42,692 nucleotides of DNA, taken from the NCBI RefSeq assembly GCF_000770585.1, contig NZ_JNCF01000022.1, positions 1-42,692 of the forward strand, read 5' to 3'. Both the position numbers and the translations under genes were made by a program. This DNA comes from Legionella norrlandica (GTDB taxonomy: Bacteria; Pseudomonadota; Gammaproteobacteria; Legionellales; Legionellaceae). Positions 27,336-37,129 of this stretch are shown here, piece after piece (position 1 is the stretch's first letter; each line of letters starts with the position of its first letter). The notes beneath the pieces were generated by a model, which ran no database searches, was not told the origin of the DNA, and saw only the letters and a program-made list of their open reading frames with translations.

Positions 27336-27941
27336 TTGGCCATCATTGCTTTAATTATCTGTGCAGTGGCCTTTCAAAATTTCTCTTTGGAGATCATTGA
27401 TTACATCGACGATCTAGGCTGGTTGGCGCCTGTTCTTTTTCTAATTGTTTACTGCCTAGCAACCCTGTTGCTTTTGCCAACTATGGTGATTACTCTTGCA
27501 GGTGGAGCTATTTTTGGACCAGTATTAGGTACCCTACTCAACTTATTGGGCGCCACCACTGGTGCAGCCATTGCATTTCTAATAACAAGACATCTAATTT
27601 ATGATTGGTTCTCACGTAAAGAAAATGGAAAACTAAATAAATTAATTGCTGGTGTAGATCAAAAAGGCTGGATATTTGTTGCCCTTTTGCGCCTATTCCC
27701 AATTATTCCCTTTAACATAGTAAATTATGGTCTTGGAGTGACGGGAATCACATTCCGCATATATCTAATAACTACTTTTATTTTTCTAATTCCTGCAGAA
27801 ATTATTTACACTTATTTTGGCTATGCTGGTATGGATGCCTTAACAAATCCTAGCCATTTTTATAGAAATGGCGGTATTGTGCTTACTGGTTTAGCTATTT
27901 TCTTTTTATTAATTATTAATCTTTTGAAAAAGAAATCATAG
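27336..27941 (+). CDS. TVP38/TMEM64 (DedA-like, VTT domain) membrane protein
   Basis: A protein of about 201 residues with five or six membrane helices and the VTT/SNARE-associated signature: LPTMVITLAGGAIFGPVLGTLLNLLGA with GAAIAFLITR, and LLRLFPIIPFNIVNYGLGVT. Family members act as lipid scramblases or affect envelope homeostasis. There is no ATG or GTG near the front. The frame is open from 27294, so translation may start at TTG 27336 or at an ATT at 27315 giving IKIFCF before the first helix. The start is therefore uncertain. Confidence 0.82.
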   Translation: MAIIALIICAVAFQNFSLEIIDYIDDLGWLAPVLFLIVYCLATLLLLPTMVITLAGGAIFGPVLGTLLNLLGATTGAAIAFLITRHLIYDWFSRKENGKLNKLIAGVDQKGWIFVALLRLFPIIPFNIVNYGLGVTGITFRIYLITTFIFLIPAEIIYTYFGYAGMDALTNPSHFYRNGGIVLTGLAIFFLLIINLLKKKS

Positions 27942-27963
27942 GATGATTTTTGGCTTAGGATTG

Positions 27964-28779
27964 CTAACACTCATCCTGATTTAATAGAAATACTAATTGA
28001 TCAATAATAGGGTGATTTACCTCAAAAACAGCTTGATCCAGTGAGAGTACTCTTCTGATTCCCTGTAAACTATTCGTTAAGAAAACGGCATCAGCTCCTT
28101 CAATTCTTTTTTTAGTTAGAGCTGCTTCTTGGACGATAATCTCATTCTGCTGGCATAATGCAATTAATCGTGCTCGTGTAATGCCTGGCAAAATACCATC
28201 TTCTATTCCAGGCGTATATAAGATATTATTTTCAATTAAAAATAAATTAGCGCAGGTTGTCTCAGTAGCATGATTTTCCATGTTAAAAAATAAAGCATCA
28301 TCCGCTCCGCACGCGACTGCTTGTCGTTGTGCAATAATTGCTTCCAAATAATTAACTGACTTTAACCTATAAATTGGATTATTCTTATCCCTTAACCAAG
28401 CTACACTAATTAATCGAATAGGATGTTTTTGGAGTGAATAATTAAAGGTCTGAAGTATTAAGTGGCTAACTTGTCCTTGTTCTGCTAGGCCTCTTGGGGC
28501 AGGACCACCACTTAAAATAGCTTTAATTCCTCCGTGATACAAATTGTCCTTTTTAATTTTTTGAATGAGATATTCGAGCCAATCTTCAAATGAAATTTCA
28601 AAAGGAATACCTAATTGGCATGCTGAATTGTTTAGTCGTTCCCAATGCAAATGAGCGAAACAGGGTCTGGAGCTATCGACTCTAATGGTTTCAAATAGCC
28701 CCTCCCCCAGAAAAATGCGATCATTTATTTCAAATGATGGCGCTCTATCCCCTTTTTCTTCTAAAATACGAGTAGACAT
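27964..28779 (-). CDS. pabC: Class IV aminotransferase, probably aminodeoxychorismate lyase
   Basis: A 271-residue fold-type IV PLP enzyme. Features are FLGEGLFETIRV near residue 27, HLHWERLNNSACQLGI, a KSVNYLEAIIAQRQAVACGADDALF block holding the PLP Lys, and NHATETTCANLFLIE followed by GILPGITRARLI. This layout fits PabC, which converts 4-amino-4-deoxychorismate to p-aminobenzoate and pyruvate for folate synthesis; D-amino-acid or branched-chain aminotransferase is the alternative. Its start overlaps the stop of the small acidic gene upstream by one base, so the two are co-transcribed. Confidence 0.78.
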   Translation of the reverse strand: MSTRILEEKGDRAPSFEINDRIFLGEGLFETIRVDSSRPCFAHLHWERLNNSACQLGIPFEISFEDWLEYLIQKIKKDNLYHGGIKAILSGGPAPRGLAEQGQVSHLILQTFNYSLQKHPIRLISVAWLRDKNNPIYRLKSVNYLEAIIAQRQAVACGADDALFFNMENHATETTCANLFLIENNILYTPGIEDGILPGITRARLIALCQQNEIIVQEAALTKKRIEGADAVFLTNSLQGIRRVLSLDQAVFEVNHPIIDQLVFLLNQDEC

Positions 28780-28964
28780 TAATAATCCATGAAGTCTTTT
28801 AATTCATCCTGTAATCGCTTCTCTTCTAACATATTTTCCAACCGTCTACGAGCATCCAAACTGACACCCGACGTCTCCACAATCTCGGTATCAACTTCAA
28901 CATCATCAAAATCATCAACAACTTCAATTACTTCTTCTTCATCTTCTTCAAATAAGTCACTCAT
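28779..28964 (-). CDS. Small acidic PA3496-like protein
   Basis: A 61-residue protein with a long acidic stretch (FEEDEEEVIEVVDDFDDVE) and a charged C-terminal helix (DARRRLENMLEEKRLQDELKDF). This resembles the short PA3496 family, described as putative envelope-integrity proteins in gammaproteobacteria. Its role is not well defined. It starts within 35 bases of the 6S RNA gene on the other strand, so the two divergent promoters must overlap. Confidence 0.65.
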   Translation of the reverse strand: MSDLFEEDEEEVIEVVDDFDDVEVDTEIVETSGVSLDARRRLENMLEEKRLQDELKDFMDY

Positions 28965-28997
28965 TATCTTTCCCTCAAAGAATTAAAAAGCAACATT

Positions 28998-29145
28998 CAT
29001 CAGATCTCTTTTGAACACGCTGCAAAGCAGTCAGTATGAATGGGCACGAAGCACAGAACCAAAATATAACAAGCTAGTACAAGATTCGATCATCATACCG
29101 ACAAAGCATTACTCAATGCAGTAGAATTTCGAAAGAGATCTGATG
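28998..29145 (+). ncRNA. ssrS: 6S RNA
   Basis: The region is closed by a perfect 14-bp stem: CATCAGATCTCTTT (28998-29011) and AAAGAGATCTGATG (29132-29145), extended by a few more pairs inwards with one G-U. About 148 bases and immediately upstream of the 5-formyl-THF cyclo-ligase gene on the same strand, it has the classic ssrS-fau (ygfA) synteny. The 5' side GCAAAGCAGTCAGT resembles E. coli 6S GCAAGCGGGCCAGT. 6S RNA mimics an open promoter and sequesters sigma-70 polymerase in stationary phase. Exact ends are inferred from the stem, not mapped. Confidence 0.75.
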
Positions 29146-29345
29146 GAACTAAATTCCAGGACGGCTATATACCCCATTTTTAATTTTTTGCCTAGTAGTT
29201 TTTAATTAATTTATATAAAAAAAGAAGTCTAGCATTTCCACTAAGTATTTATAAATCAGAAAATATACACAAATATGTATTAATATATACTAATAGCTGA
29301 ACTTTGAACTTATAATAATAAGAAAAGAATAAGCGATATTAAACT

Positions 29346-29927
29346 ATGTCAGACCAATATAAAATTGCTCTAAGAAATACAATAAAGCAAGTACGTTCTA
29401 AACTCTCTGTCTCCTACAGAACGACATCCTCTAATCAAATTTGTACGCGAATCCGTTCATTGGAGCAATACAGACAAGCTAAACGAATAGCATTATATTT
29501 TGCTGTCAATGGAGAAGTGGATTTAACCCCTCTCTGGAAAAGTGCCCCTCTACAAGGTAAATTTTGCTATTTTCCAGTATTAAATAACGATTTAACCCTT
29601 TCTTTTTTACCAGCTACTCCCAATACTCCCTTTAAAATGAATAAATACAACATCCCAGAACCTGACGTAGATAAGGAATTGGCATCTCCTGTTGATGAGT
29701 TAGACTTAATTATCATGCCATTAGTGGCTTTTGATGCTCATTGTACTCGTTTGGGAATGGGGGCAGGATATTATGATCGCACTTTGGCAGATAAATCTAA
29801 AGCACACCTATTAGGTGTAGCTTATCAATTTCAAAGAGTTGATTACATAGAACCACAACCATGGGATGTTCCTTTGGATGCTGTAATCACACAAAAAGCC
29901 ATTTATTGGCGAAGCCCAATTGCATAA
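29346..29927 (+). CDS. fau: 5-formyltetrahydrofolate cyclo-ligase
   Basis: A 193-residue cyclo-ligase (YgfA/Fau; MTHFS) that converts 5-formyl-THF to 5,10-methenyl-THF with ATP, returning a stored folate to use. The ATP-binding GMGAGYYDRTL motif is at about residues 138-148 and the LIIMPLVAFD strand precedes it. It lies 200 bases downstream of 6S RNA, and in relatives the two are co-transcribed. No ribosome site stands out before the ATG. Confidence 0.92.
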   Translation: MSDQYKIALRNTIKQVRSKLSVSYRTTSSNQICTRIRSLEQYRQAKRIALYFAVNGEVDLTPLWKSAPLQGKFCYFPVLNNDLTLSFLPATPNTPFKMNKYNIPEPDVDKELASPVDELDLIIMPLVAFDAHCTRLGMGAGYYDRTLADKSKAHLLGVAYQFQRVDYIEPQPWDVPLDAVITQKAIYWRSPIA

Positions 29928-29989
29928 ATAATGAACAATAAATTTATTTTTTTCCTGGAATAGTACAAATAGCCTACCAAGCGATCAGG

Positions 29990-30343
<354 letters not shown>

Positions 30344-30409
30344 TTAGATAGCTATAGTCGTTATCAAACAGTTTTGTTAGACTGTTAGCAAAAACAATCT
30401 GGAGTAATC

Positions 30410-30664
30410 ATGTTTGACACCAAGCAATTCGACGAATTAGCTCATAAGCTTTTCGCTGCTTTACCTACCAGTCTACAAAATTTTGAAAAAGACATTCAAC
30501 AGAAATTTAAAGAAGTGTTGCAATCTACTTTCAGTCGAATGGATCTGGTGACCCGTGAAGAGTTTGATGTGCAATGTAAAGTACTTGCCAGAACAAGAGA
30601 GAAACTGGACCAATTACAACATCAAGTGGAAGACTTAATAAAGCAACAAGAAAATATGAAATAA
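30410..30664 (+). CDS. ubiK: UbiK, ubiquinone biosynthesis accessory factor
   Basis: An 84-residue protein of the UbiK/YqiC (DUF526, BMFP) family. It has an N-terminal amphipathic region (FDELAHKLFAALP) and a C-terminal trimeric coiled coil (VLARTREKLDQLQHQVEDL). UbiK supports ubiquinone synthesis under aerobic conditions by helping Ubi proteins act at the membrane. A GGAG ribosome site precedes the ATG. comM follows on the same strand. Confidence 0.9.
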   Translation: MFDTKQFDELAHKLFAALPTSLQNFEKDIQQKFKEVLQSTFSRMDLVTREEFDVQCKVLARTREKLDQLQHQVEDLIKQQENMK

Positions 30665-30835
30665 TAATTTTTAATCTCTGTTTGACATTTGATAGATAGC
30701 GATAAAAAACTTGATTTTTGATCAAAGGAACTGAAAATCAAGGTTTTTTTAACAAAAATAGTAGAAATGTCAATAGACCCTGTCGCAAATAGGAAATTTT
30801 GTCGATATGTCCAACACCAAAAAGGAAAAGCCTCT

Positions 30836-32347
30836 ATGAATCTCGCATTCACTAAAACAAGAAGTACTATTGGCATATTAGCACAGCCTGTATCAGTAGA
30901 AGTCCATCTGTCCAATGGGTTGCCGAGCTTTACCATTGTGGGGCTTGCTGAAACTGCTGTTAAAGAGAGTAAGGATAGAGTACGTAGCGCCATTATCAAC
31001 AGCCAATTTGAATTTCCATGTCGTAAAATCACAGTGAATCTTGGACCTGCTGATTTACCTAAAACTGGAAGTGGTTTTGATCTGCCAATCGCTTTGGGAA
31101 TACTTGCTGCGTCAGACCAAATACCCCTTGCTAGCCTGGCTAATCATGAATTTATAGGTGAATTAGCCTTGAGCGGAGAACTGAGAGGGGTTTCTGCGAT
31201 TATTCCAGCTGTTTTAGCCGCTCACAATGACAATCAGCAACTGATTATCGCTACTGCCAATGCTACTGAAGCTTCACTAACAGGATGCCAGAACGTTTTA
31301 ACTGCTAATAATTTGAGAGAAGTCTGCAGCTATCTATATCAAAGCACCTCTTTACAAAACCTACCTCCCAGACCTGCTCCTCTACCAGACATTCATGAAT
31401 TAGATTGGTCAGATATTAAAGGACAATATCATGCTAAAAACGCTATGATTATTGCGGCTTGTGGCGGACATAGTGTTCTCTTAAGTGGTGCGCCTGGGAG
31501 TGGAAAAACAATGCTTGCAAGAAGATTCAATACATTACTACCTGAACTTTCCAAAACCGAAGCTCTAGAATGTGCTGCTATTAATTCCATTCGTGGGAAA
31601 TTGCCCGATTTCAGGGAGTGGCGCTCTCCTCCTTTTCGAGCGCCACACCATACGGCTTCCCCTATTTCATTGGTAGGCGGAGGGAATCCGCCTAAACCTG
31701 GTGAGATTTCATTAGCTCATCATGGAGTATTATTTTTAGATGAATTACCTGAATTCAACAGACAAGTGTTAGAAACACTTAGAGAGCCATTAGAATCAGG
31801 ACATATTTGTATCTCAAGAGCTGCTGCACAAATTGAATTCCCAGCTAAATTTCAGTTAATTGCAGCAATGAATCCTTGTCCATGCGGTCAATGGGGAAAT
31901 GCACAAGCCAACTGTATGTGTACGCCTGATAGAATCAGCCGCTACTTAGCAAAATTATCGGCTCCATTGCTAGATAGAATCGATATGCACATCACAGTTC
32001 ACGCAGTCCCTCAGGAAGAATTAATTAAACCGAATACTGATCCTGAAAAACAAAGCCCTTCCATCAGAGATAAGGTAACCCAAATACGGGAGATACAAAT
32101 GGCTCGTCAAAATTGTATCAATGCCAATTTAGGTTCTAAAGCCTGTGAAATAGTCTGTGAATTAGGTTCATCAGAACAATATTTTCTTGGAGAAGCAATG
32201 AGCAAATTAAAATTATCAGCTCGTGGTTACCATCGGTTACTAAAAGTTGCACGAACTATTGCAGACATGAGTGATAGCAAAAAGGTCAGTCTACCCCATT
32301 TGCAGCAAGCATTGTCCTACAAGCAAACACTGTCATTTCCTAAATAA
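30836..32347 (+). CDS. comM: ComM/YifB Mg-chelatase-like AAA+ ATPase
   Basis: A 503-residue ComM, the hexameric helicase that promotes branch migration during natural transformation. The ATG at 30836 has AAAGGAAAAG upstream and gives the family N terminus FTKTRSTIG; the frame is open back to 30767. Features are the LonC-like N domain (GLPSFTIVGLAETAVKESKDRVRSA), Walker A GAPGSGKTM, Walker B GVLFLDELPEF, the zinc-finger MNPCPCGQWG...C.C, and the C-terminal SARGYHRLLKVARTIAD. It is intact, and Legionella is naturally competent. Confidence 0.94.
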   Translation: MNLAFTKTRSTIGILAQPVSVEVHLSNGLPSFTIVGLAETAVKESKDRVRSAIINSQFEFPCRKITVNLGPADLPKTGSGFDLPIALGILAASDQIPLASLANHEFIGELALSGELRGVSAIIPAVLAAHNDNQQLIIATANATEASLTGCQNVLTANNLREVCSYLYQSTSLQNLPPRPAPLPDIHELDWSDIKGQYHAKNAMIIAACGGHSVLLSGAPGSGKTMLARRFNTLLPELSKTEALECAAINSIRGKLPDFREWRSPPFRAPHHTASPISLVGGGNPPKPGEISLAHHGVLFLDELPEFNRQVLETLREPLESGHICISRAAAQIEFPAKFQLIAAMNPCPCGQWGNAQANCMCTPDRISRYLAKLSAPLLDRIDMHITVHAVPQEELIKPNTDPEKQSPSIRDKVTQIREIQMARQNCINANLGSKACEIVCELGSSEQYFLGEAMSKLKLSARGYHRLLKVARTIADMSDSKKVSLPHLQQALSYKQTLSFPK

Positions 32348-32451
32348 AATTAGATGTGTTGAATAATTAGAACATTGGTAGTGAAAATTACATGAATTAT
32401 ATACTCAATACTTGGCCTTATCTATATGATGCCTGAATTACTGCTATTTTG

Positions 32452-34895
32452 TTATTGAGATACAGTTGGCTTACTACTGCGAATCGTAGTTGCCTGCAGG
32501 TGTGATGGCGCAGCAAGATTTTCAAGAGACCGCTCGAGGTCTTTTGTTCTCACCTTATCAATGGCTTCTATAGCCGATAAATCAATAGCCGCGATGCTTC
32601 GTACGTACGTATTGCAAATCGCCACACCCATGCGAGCCCACGCACCATACTTATACCATCCGCGAAATAGTGCAAATGAAACCCCCAGCGCAGAATTTTC
32701 CTCAAAAGGCGTAGGGGTAAACCATGCCTCACAAGCCCCAGTCAGCAAGTCATAAAACTTAAGCTGTCGTTCTAGATTATCTGGATTAGCCGCATCCAAT
32801 AAGGCTGGTTTCTTGGCCACCTCTTCAAATGAACGCTTGGGATGACAATATTCCTGAACAATATGGGCAGGTAGCTCTCTCTGAGGAAAACCAATTTTTA
32901 TCCAGAGTGCGTGTAGATCTTTCCAATCCGTATAAGTTGCCTTGAGACTTTGATCATACTTTTCAATATAAGTTCTTAATGCATTCTTTAAGGGAGTTAA
33001 ATCAAAATGTGCGCTTCGATACACTTTACCCTGTTGAGTGTAGGTTAAGCCTTTTGGTTTTTTAAATAATCCAGGCCCTTGATGCCCTTCTATGACCTGA
33101 ACCCGCTTGAGTATCTCAGACCTGGTATTTTCACCCATATACTTCTCTAACATGCGGCACATATGGGTGTCTTTAGCCCACCAGGCGTATTCATAAGCAC
33201 TGCAGGTGAAGGTGCGACCAGAATAGTCAGTAAATGATCTATTCTGAGCAAGCAAAAATTCTTGTGCCAAGCCTAGTTCTTTTCTGAGTAAGGCTTCGGC
33301 CTCATCCTGCTGTCCATAAGCCACATGCTGTAAGAAGGCTTTGATATCAATTTGGAGTTTAAAATCAGGCCGCTCTAGAGCCAGTTGTCTTAAAAGAGTC
33401 TTTCTGACCTCTGGGTCTTTGTGGCTATTAACTCCTTCGTATAAGGCCAGCAATGCAGTAGGGTCCATGATCGTAGTCTTGATTTCTACTTCCTCTTGAA
33501 TTAACTGGTTTTTATGGTGGATTTCTGTGTTTAAGGTGCTTGCATGAGTGCACATCCTCTGCAAAGGTTGGGTCAATTCTTGGGGTAGTGCAAAGAAGGG
33601 TGAGCTTGCAAACTTGGCAAAACTCATACAGATATTCCCTTGGTGGATGACAAAATCACCTTTCTTTTGGGTGTCTAATACGAAAAACTCATCAAAATGC
33701 GGGGAGTCTTTGATTTGAGAATAGAGTGTTACAAAGGTTTTTTTAATAGCCTTAAAATCCTCCTGGGTGAAGGAGGTATTAAGTTTCAGTTCTGTGGCAT
33801 GTGTATTCATCCAAGCAAGCGCAATTTCCTCAATATCGTCGTGAGCATTTTGTGCTCGGACCAGTGTTTGGGCAAGGCTGTTGCTTAAATCCGGATTGCT
33901 ATCCAGGATTTGTCCAAAATTGGTGTCTTTGCCTATAATGCCTTGTGATGCCGCATAGATATTGGTGAAGCCTAATAAAAATTGAGTGGCTATAGACCAG
34001 TCTTCTGCTTGAGTTAAGGTATTGAAGGGCGATTCGATTTCAGTATCAAATATATTGGGAGCACAGTATCCTAATAAGGTTTCTATGTAATCTTTGGGTG
34101 CTGTTGTTTGGGGATTAAAGTCCATGGCCTTATCAATATCTTGTTGATTGATGAATGTACCTTGTTGGTTTTAGTAAAATCAACGTCTACATTCAGGAGG
34201 ACCTTTACTGTGTTTTGCAGGATTTGCCTTAAGCATTCAAAATCAACGGGTGTTTCAGGGGGCATTAACTGCGCTAATGTCTGGCGAATCACTTGCGATT
34301 TTAAATCCCGAGCCTCATAGGTTAATGGGGTATAGGCTTGAATAAGCGCTTGTTGTAACGGGGATATCACATGTTCTATTTGCCTTGCTTCACTCTGATG
34401 CGCCACACTAAAAACAGGATTAGCTGCTTCTGAGCGAAGAAATCCATCTTCCTCTGTGGGGCGTAGCACCATGCTGTATAAATTGGAAGTGTTCCTATCT
34501 TGCATCATCGACTCTAAAGGTCTTGGGTAGCTGGGAAACCCCTTGTTTAAACACTCTAATTCCCGATGGTGTTCAAGATGGGTAACTGCTTTTAGGTATG
34601 CCTCAATCTGGGTGAGTCGTTCTTGCTTTTGTTGGACAAGGACTGAGTCAGCGCCCAATAGGCTTAAGTCACTTTTCAACGCCTCCTTATATGCTAATAG
34701 CTCGCCTTTAAGCGTGGCCTTTTTGTTTGAATTACTGCCCTTGCCAAAAAACTCTTGCAGGGAATAGACCGTCTTGCAGGTGTTGTCTAGTCCAATGACT
34801 GCCCCACTGACTACCGGCATAAACACATGCACGATGTTTTCTGAGCTGACATAAAGATATTTTGCTGATAAGGGTTCTTTTAGAGGTAGCTTCAT
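32452..34895 (-). pseudogene. Large effector-like protein, probably frameshifted
   Basis: Two overlapping leftward frames, 34895-34083 (270 aa) and 34125-32452 (557 aa), probably form one gene of about 814 residues with one missing base between about 34086 and 34169. The second frame continues upstream of its ATG as FINQQDIDKAMDFN, without a ribosome site. The N-terminal part has Gln/Lys/Leu-rich helical segments. The C-terminal part holds AYEYAWWAKDTHMCRMLEKYM, HFDLTPLKNALRTYIEKY and VQEYCHPKRSFEEV; from memory these recur in large Legionella and Coxiella-order proteins of unknown function. No enzyme site is recognised. G+C content is visibly higher than that of comM and pyrB around it, suggesting acquisition. 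A Dot/Icm role is inference; two true overlapping genes are the alternative. Confidence 0.6.
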
Positions 34896-34967
34896 GGTTT
34901 TTAGGTTTTATTTGGTCTATCTGAGTTGTTGGATAAAACCATAAAAAATTGAGAATGACATTTATTA

Positions 34968-35866
34968 TTACATTTTTTTTGCCACCAGTGACTCAAGAAT
35001 AGCCATTCGTGCGTAAACACCATTAGTGACTTGTTTCAAAATAAAGGATTGACTGCTGTCAGCGACATCGTCATCGATTTCAACACCTCGATTGATAGGC
35101 CAGGATGCATCACCATAGCATCAGGCTTTGCATAAGATAAACTTCTTTGAGTAAGTGCAAAATTATTTCTATAAAACTCCAAATCTAAATGGTCATCCTC
35201 TAGCAAACGTTCTCGCTGCACACGTAAACACATAATAACATCAGCATCTGCTAAACCATCTCTTAAATTATTAGTAATTCTACCATAATGCACTTGTTGT
35301 GGCTGCCAGATTTCCGGGGAAATCAAAACCAACTCCCCAACACCTAATTTTTCACAAATGCATTGAAAAGAATTCGCAACACGAGAGTGTTTAATATTTC
35401 CCAAAATAGCAATTTTTAATTTGCCTAATTGTGGCTTTTGTTCAATCACAGTCACCATATCGAGTATTGCCTGACTTGGATGGGCATGAGTTCCATCACC
35501 AGCATTTACTATATGGGCTATATTGTCTAATTTATTTGCTAAATTTTGCTGTAATCTGTCCTGCTTATGACGAATCACAAAATATTGAATACCCATAGCC
35601 GCCAAAGTTCTAATGGTATCTTCTATGACTTCACCTTTAGTCTCGGATGAAGTCTGAAGATCCAGATTTACAACAGTCATTGATAAATGACGAGCAGCCA
35701 ATTCAAAACTTGTTCGAGTTCGTGTACTGTTTTCATAAAATAAATTAGCGACGATATGCTGAGAATACGAAGGATAATGTGTTTGCTGTTTAAAATATAA
35801 AGTCCTTTGTAAAAGAGCTTCAATTTGTTCGCGTGATAATTGGCTAATTTCAAGAAAATGCTTCAT
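34968..35866 (-). pseudogene. pyrB: Aspartate carbamoyltransferase catalytic chain, frameshifted near C terminus
   Basis: PyrB joins carbamoyl phosphate and aspartate in the first committed step of pyrimidine synthesis. Residues match to MVMHPG, including STRTRTSFELAA for carbamoyl phosphate. After that the frame reads LSIEVLKSM and stops at 35036, giving 276 residues instead of about 300. Adding one base at the GG at 35098-35099 gives [17 protein letters not shown] and then [13 protein letters not shown], the standard PyrB ending, with a stop at 34968-34970. The gene therefore lacks one base, either a real mutation or a homopolymer miscall; loss of this C terminus should inactivate the enzyme. 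Downstream of ruvX in the same direction. Confidence 0.88.
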
Positions 35867-35932
35867 ATTCCCCCATTAGATCTTCTTTTATACAGTCACA
35901 AAAATAGCACATTTAATTTTGCTATACGCTCA

Positions 35933-36370
35933 TCATTTGAATTCTTCTGGCTGTTGCAACCATTGCTCTAGTATAACACAAGCTGCTATGCTATCTACCT
36001 CTGTCTTTTTAATTTTACGATATCCACCTTGTTCAAATAAATGCCCTCTTGCTTCAACAGTTGAAAGGCGTTCATCTACTAAATATACAGGTAAAGTAAA
36101 TTGCTTATGCAATTGCTTTGCAAAATGACGAGCAGCTGATGTGGTATATAATTCCTTCCCATCAATGCAAGTAGGCAACCCAACAATTAGTGCTTGAGGA
36201 TTCCATTGCGATATCACTCTTTGGATAGCGTTCCAATCGGGCACACCAGCTTTGGCATTAATAGTTGATAAAGGAGAAGCACTGCATGTTAGCCGTTGCC
36301 CCACTGCAACCCCAATTCGTTTGTAGCCAAAATCAAAGCCTAAATAGACAGCGTTAGGCATGACCGGCAT
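35933..36370 (-). CDS. ruvX: RuvX/YqgF ribonuclease H-fold nuclease
   Basis: A 145-residue YqgF-family protein with an RNase H fold. GFDFGYKRIGVAVG carries the first Asp, LIVGLPTCIDGKE and LVDERLST the next motifs, and KTEVDSIAACVILEQWL the final Asp. It acts in 16S rRNA 5'-end maturation and has been proposed as a Holliday junction resolvase. Starts at 36370 and 36361 both overlap the yqgE stop. Confidence 0.92.
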   Translation of the reverse strand: MPVMPNAVYLGFDFGYKRIGVAVGQRLTCSASPLSTINAKAGVPDWNAIQRVISQWNPQALIVGLPTCIDGKELYTTSAARHFAKQLHKQFTLPVYLVDERLSTVEARGHLFEQGGYRKIKKTEVDSIAACVILEQWLQQPEEFK

Positions 36371-36917
36371 CAGAGGACAATTGATTCATCTTGACACCTA
36401 ATGCCAACCCTGCATATTCCCAACGATCTTCAAAAGGTACTTCATAAAGAATTTCAGATTTATAAGGACAGACTAACCAGGTATTATTCATAATTTCTCT
36501 TTCTAATTGTTGTTCCGTCCATGCGGCATAACCTAAAGTAATTAATACATTTTCAGGTCCTTCATCATAAGCTATGGCACGAATAATATCATTTGAAGTG
36601 GTAACCGTCACCTCGTCCTGTAAAAACAAACTCGAGCGCCATCCACCCATTGGTTTATGAATAACAAATCCTCTCTCAGGTTGAACAGGCCCACCAAATA
36701 ATAAAGGCCATTTATTTTTTTCCACTCGAATTGGTTCAATTTCCAACTGTTCAAAAACAATAGATAATGGAAACTGCAAAGGCCTGTTAATAATTAATCC
36801 TACTGAACCCTGCTCATGATGTTCGCATAAGTAAACTACTGACCTTTCAAAGTTTGGATCTTTTAATGAGGGCATGGCAATCAATAAATGATTAGCTAAT
36901 GAATTGATAATTGCCAT
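36354..36917 (-). CDS. yqgE: YqgE/AlgH family protein
   Basis: A 187-residue YqgE (AlgH) protein. Diagnostic blocks are LANHLLIAMPSLKDPNFERSVVYLCEHHEQGSVGLIINRPL at the N terminus, LLFGGPVQPERGFVIH and ENVLITLGYAAWTEQQLEREI. The biochemical function is not established; it is nearly always paired with ruvX, as here, where they overlap by 17 bases, with pyrB next. Confidence 0.92.
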   Translation of the reverse strand: MAIINSLANHLLIAMPSLKDPNFERSVVYLCEHHEQGSVGLIINRPLQFPLSIVFEQLEIEPIRVEKNKWPLLFGGPVQPERGFVIHKPMGGWRSSLFLQDEVTVTTSNDIIRAIAYDEGPENVLITLGYAAWTEQQLEREIMNNTWLVCPYKSEILYEVPFEDRWEYAGLALGVKMNQLSSDAGHA

Positions 36918-37072
36918 AAGAAAGCCCCCCGAAAATTATCTCTGCTCACTTTAATTATACACCATTAATGCTTTTAATTTTTACATATAGATTAATTAAT
37001 AATCTGATTCGTTGATTGTTTGATTTACAGTCAATTATGAAAAAGAACCTGAGAAAAAAATAAGTAGTGGTT

Positions 37073-37099
37073 TTGTTCCTAAAAAAGTTTGGGTATAAT
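37073..37099 (+). promoter_or_regulatory. Sigma-70 promoter for the DUF47-pit pair
   Basis: A perfect TATAAT lies at 37094-37099 with TTGTTC at 37073-37078 (15-base spacer; a 16-base spacing with TTTGTT is possible). It lies 31 bases before the ATG at 37130, which supports that start over a further upstream GTG at 37067. Confidence 0.6.
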
Positions 37100-37129
37100 T
37101 GCCAAATCTGTTCTCTGAGATCAAAAATT

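Noticed and set aside
34083-34125. Two separate overlapping genes instead of one frameshifted effector gene
   Set aside because: The downstream frame is protein-like upstream of its ATG and lacks a ribosome site, and five other genes here show the same kind of single-base loss. I prefer one broken gene but cannot exclude overlap.
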